DNA of 7,988 bases from an uncultured Rothia sp. (GTDB lineage Bacteria; Actinomycetota; Actinomycetes; Actinomycetales; Micrococcaceae), in the NCBI RefSeq assembly GCF_937976295.1, contig NZ_CALJRY010000023.1, forward strand, positions 1 to 7,988, in the 5' to 3' direction. Position numbers and translations under genes: made by a program. Under the pieces are notes generated by a model. That model saw only the letters and a list, made by a program, of their open reading frames with translations, was not told the DNA's origin and ran no database searches. Within the stretch, counting starts at the first letter, position 1. Each line of letters opens with the position of its first letter. Positions 5,727-7,988 of this stretch are shown piece after piece.

Positions 5727-7025
5727 TTATTGCTTTTCTTTTTGAAGAACCCTCACGAGAACTTTCTCCATTCTTGACGAGTAAAGATACTTCCTAAGGG
5801 CGTCACTTCCACGCTTTAGCGTGTACAACAGTTTGAGTTTTTTATATATATCACTAACTAAGATAGAAGACTCAAGATTACGCTCCCCTTCAAACATTTC
5901 TTTATTAATATCATACGGCAATTCAGCTATCCCAGAAATATAATCCTTAACTCCAGAGCGCGTATAGAACGACCGATGAACTTTCTCGGATTCGTTCAAA
6001 GATGAAATCCCCCAGTAAAGTTCCCAAAGGTCGTAATTCCTATACGCAATTAGCCTAGAATATCTATCCAGATTATCACTCAATAGTTCATTGACAATTT
6101 GAGCAAAATCATCAACCTCAGGCAAGTCAATAAATTGAAAATTACAAATTTTATTCCTCATGTAAGGAGGGATACCGGTCAACGAAAAGTAGTTAGGAAC
6201 CCTTTTCTCCATCCGCAATGAGACAATTGAATTTTGCACCCTTATAACATAATCATAATTATTTGATATGTCGTACAAATTTTCATTAATCCACAGCATT
6301 AAATTCTCGTACAGCAACACAGACTCTTCAAGGCGTTTATTACTTTCTTTATCGATAATTTTTCGAACATCACGCTTCTGACTATAAAAATAGAAGAAGA
6401 AGATTGTTGGCGCTAAGGCCAGGAATGTGGTAACTAAAGGTAGCTTTGAGGTTAAATCAACAAGGTCAACCCTAAGATTCAATGGTTGAAGCATCAAGCC
6501 TTGAATCCTATCCACCGACAGATCAGAAAAGATAAAAATACGCAATGAGATACAAGAAAGAGCGAGAGAAGTGAGTACAGGGATACTAATTAGAAATTTA
6601 AGTATTGCGACTATATTATGAGAAATTGGATTCTTATTTAAACCTTTCCAAACTTGATTCTCATTTGGATAGCCGTAAGTTGTTTGACCCAAATTCAGAA
6701 ATCTATAGACTCTGGTCAGCAAATATTTCAACCGAATTGTAAAGAGAGCACGATCTATCTTTTCTTGATAGACTGCACGCTCACCTCTCTTTTTCAGCCT
6801 TAAGGAGGCAGATAAGTAGAGCTTCCTCAGGAGATATTCATAAATGAGTGAGTATAAAAGTAATAATATAAAATAAAATCCAGCAAGATATGAAACACTC
6901 GCTAGATTATCCTGAGACTCTGACCCAAAGAAAAATTTTCCAGCATCCTTGAGACATGAATTCATCACAATGAAAACAAATGGAACGAGTGCAATTATTT
7001 GCCTAGCAATTTTAGAAAATAGCAT
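5727..7025 (-). CDS. Unrecognised membrane protein with about four TM segments and a long cytoplasmic tail
   Basis: A 432-residue protein I cannot assign to a family. By hydrophobicity, membrane segments fall near 7-24, 44-66, 139-165 and 195-214. The linkers at 67-100 and 215-231 are rich in Lys/Arg, so the positive-inside rule puts both ends in the cytoplasm. The tail (215-432) is charged, rich in Asn, Tyr, Leu and Ser, probably helical, and has no recognisable catalytic motif; the protein has only three Cys. It uses AT-rich codons (TTA, ATA, AGA, AAT) unlike its neighbours, suggesting transfer. The ATG at 7025 has AGGAG at 7042-7038, an unusually long 12-nt spacer, so the start is less sure. 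It is monocistronic and ends at a strong terminator. Accessory or defence-type roles are possible, but nothing seen demonstrates one. Confidence 0.8.
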   Translation of the reverse strand: MLFSKIARQIIALVPFVFIVMNSCLKDAGKFFFGSESQDNLASVSYLAGFYFILLLLYSLIYEYLLRKLYLSASLRLKKRGERAVYQEKIDRALFTIRLKYLLTRVYRFLNLGQTTYGYPNENQVWKGLNKNPISHNIVAILKFLISIPVLTSLALSCISLRIFIFSDLSVDRIQGLMLQPLNLRVDLVDLTSKLPLVTTFLALAPTIFFFYFYSQKRDVRKIIDKESNKRLEESVLLYENLMLWINENLYDISNNYDYVIRVQNSIVSLRMEKRVPNYFSLTGIPPYMRNKICNFQFIDLPEVDDFAQIVNELLSDNLDRYSRLIAYRNYDLWELYWGISSLNESEKVHRSFYTRSGVKDYISGIAELPYDINKEMFEGERNLESSILVSDIYKKLKLLYTLKRGSDALRKYLYSSRMEKVLVRVLQKEKQ

Positions 7026-7049
7026 ATATTTAAGTCACTCCTAATAATA

Positions 7050-7065
7050 CAGAATGCCAATTCTG
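7050..7065 (-). terminator. Small hairpin in the gap after rlmC, possible weak terminator
   Basis: CAGAAT (7050-7055) and ATTCTG (7060-7065) pair around a 4-nt loop. On the minus strand TATTATT follows, about 33 nt after the rlmC stop. It could weakly terminate rlmC, or act as an operator or leader hairpin for the AT-rich gene, whose start is 25 nt further on. The AU-rich 6-bp stem is weak. Confidence 0.3.
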
Positions 7066-7098
7066 AAGATATATAATATTTAGCAAAAGTTATAGCTT

Positions 7099-7988
7099 CT
7101 ACTGCCTCTGCAGTAGCACCATGACCTCGTAGTGGTCCGTATGCGGGAACATGTCCAGCACGCGGCCCTGCACCGGCGCATACGAGGGCATGCGCTCCAG
7201 GTCCTTCGCCAAAGTCACCGCATTACAGCTCGAATACACCACACGGTCAATACCCGAACCCTCAATCCACGCGCACAAGCTCTCACCAATACCACGGCGC
7301 GGCGGGTTCACCACCAGCATCTGCGGCACCGCGCCCGAAGACACCGCGAACTCCGGCGCATCCTGAGCCGAAAAGCTCACACCCTCCAGACCGTACTCAG
7401 CGACCGTGCGCTGCGCCGAAGCGACCGCCTCCGCACTAATCTCAATGCCCGTCACCGAGCCGCCATCCATCACCGAGGCTGCATGCAGAGCAAAACCACC
7501 CACACCGCAGTACAGGTCCCACAGCGAGCGCGGAGCCACCTCACGCACCCACTCGCGGCCCTGCGCGTACATCGCCTCAGCAACCTTCGTGTTTGTCTGG
7601 AAGAAGCTCTGCGGGCGCAAATGCAGGGTCAGGTCGTTCACCTGCATCGGCAGGGTCTGACGTTCCGAAAGGATAATCTCCTCATCGCCCTCAACACGCG
7701 CCACCGGCTCACGTAGCAGGTTCACCGACAGCACCGCCAGGTTCGGCAGCCGCTCCTGCAACCAGTGCATCTGGCGGCGAATCGGCACCAGAAGCTTCTT
7801 CGAACGCAGCACAAAACGCACCATCAGCTCGCCCGCTGCCGAAGCAGTCACCAGAATATTCTTCAGCTCACCGCGACGATTCGGAATGTCATAGGGGGTC
7901 AGGTCCGCGCGCTGAATCAGCTCACGCAACACTGGAATAGCCGCCTGAATCGGCTCCATATAGAGCGGGCATTCGCCAAGATCAGTGG
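7099..7988 (-). CDS. rlmC: 23S rRNA (uracil-C5)-methyltransferase, RlmC-like (N-terminus outside window)
   Basis: Transfers a methyl group from S-adenosylmethionine to C5 of a uracil in 23S rRNA (U747 in E. coli RlmC). The frame stays open to the window edge. The residues before Met at 7959 read DLGECPLY, matching E. coli RlmC DLCDCPLY, whose final Cys is an iron-sulfur cluster ligand. The ATG at 7959 is therefore internal and about 80 N-terminal residues, with the other cluster cysteines, are missing from view. Counting from that Met: RPQSFFQTN (115-123), SAM-binding DLYCGVGG (148-155), NPPRRGIG (218-225), YSSCN with nucleophile Cys245, and HYEV with the general base Glu278. The RGELK and LRFVLRS-like segments favour RlmC over RlmD. 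The last codons and stop form a 7-bp hairpin (7099-7116). Confidence 0.9.
   Translation of the reverse strand, partial: TDLGECPLYMEPIQAAIPVLRELIQRADLTPYDIPNRRGELKNILVTASAAGELMVRFVLRSKKLLVPIRRQMHWLQERLPNLAVLSVNLLREPVARVEGDEEIILSERQTLPMQVNDLTLHLRPQSFFQTNTKVAEAMYAQGREWVREVAPRSLWDLYCGVGGFALHAASVMDGGSVTGIEISAEAVASAQRTVAEYGLEGVSFSAQDAPEFAVSSGAVPQMLVVNPPRRGIGESLCAWIEGSGIDRVVYSSCNAVTLAKDLERMPSYAPVQGRVLDMFPHTDHYEVMVLLQRQ

Larger units (their letters stand above)
5650..7098. other. AT-rich island, probable horizontal acquisition
   Basis: Base composition drops sharply just after the terminator stem at 5649 and returns to GC-rich at the rlmC stop (7099). Hand counts of sample 60-base rows in the island give about 28-40% GC, against clearly more than half in the flanks. 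The island holds a single minus-strand gene. I found no integrase, transposase, tRNA or flanking direct repeat of 8 bp or more at its edges, so the transfer mechanism is not visible. Confidence 0.7.

Overview
The window looks like chromosomal DNA of a moderately high-GC actinobacterium. Most genes have GC-rich third codon positions, tight operon spacing and AGGAGG-type ribosome sites. The gene set would fit a mucosal Micrococcaceae such as Rothia, a genus known to make enterobactin. That genus call is inference and was not tested by a search.

Layout: (1) Positions 1-392 (+) hold the 3' end of an unrecognised gene. It converges on the siderophore operon across a strong hairpin terminator at 419-463. 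(2) Positions 3123-509 (-) hold a compact three-gene operon that makes 2,3-dihydroxybenzoate from chorismate: an isochorismatase (entB-like, but without the aryl-carrier domain), then 2,3-dihydro-2,3-dihydroxybenzoate dehydrogenase (entA), then isochorismate synthase (entC). The first two genes overlap by ATGA. A DtxR/IdeR-like iron box candidate lies upstream at 3272-3290. The activating ligase, carrier protein and NRPS that would complete a catecholate siderophore are not in the window. (3) Positions 4857-3448 (-) hold an RclA-type flavoprotein disulfide reductase, a family linked to hypochlorous acid and copper stress. A compound hairpin terminator follows it. (4) Positions 5059-5571 (+), divergent from rclA, encode a small DinB/DUF664-like four-helix protein. 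(5) Positions 5650-7098 are an AT-rich island, roughly one-third GC by eye. It holds one minus-strand gene for a 432-residue protein with about four membrane segments and a long charged cytoplasmic tail, and I recognise no family for it. A 17-bp perfect hairpin terminator bounds it on the left and the rlmC stop codon bounds it on the right. (6) Positions 7988-7099 (-) hold most of rlmC, an rRNA uracil-C5 methyltransferase, cut by the window edge.

Taken together, the centre combines iron acquisition (dihydroxybenzoate synthesis) with oxidant/metal stress defence (RclA), which fits a host-associated lifestyle. The best candidate for something undescribed is the AT-rich orphan membrane-protein gene, inserted cleanly between two ordinary transcription units. 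Nothing in the sequence proves its function.
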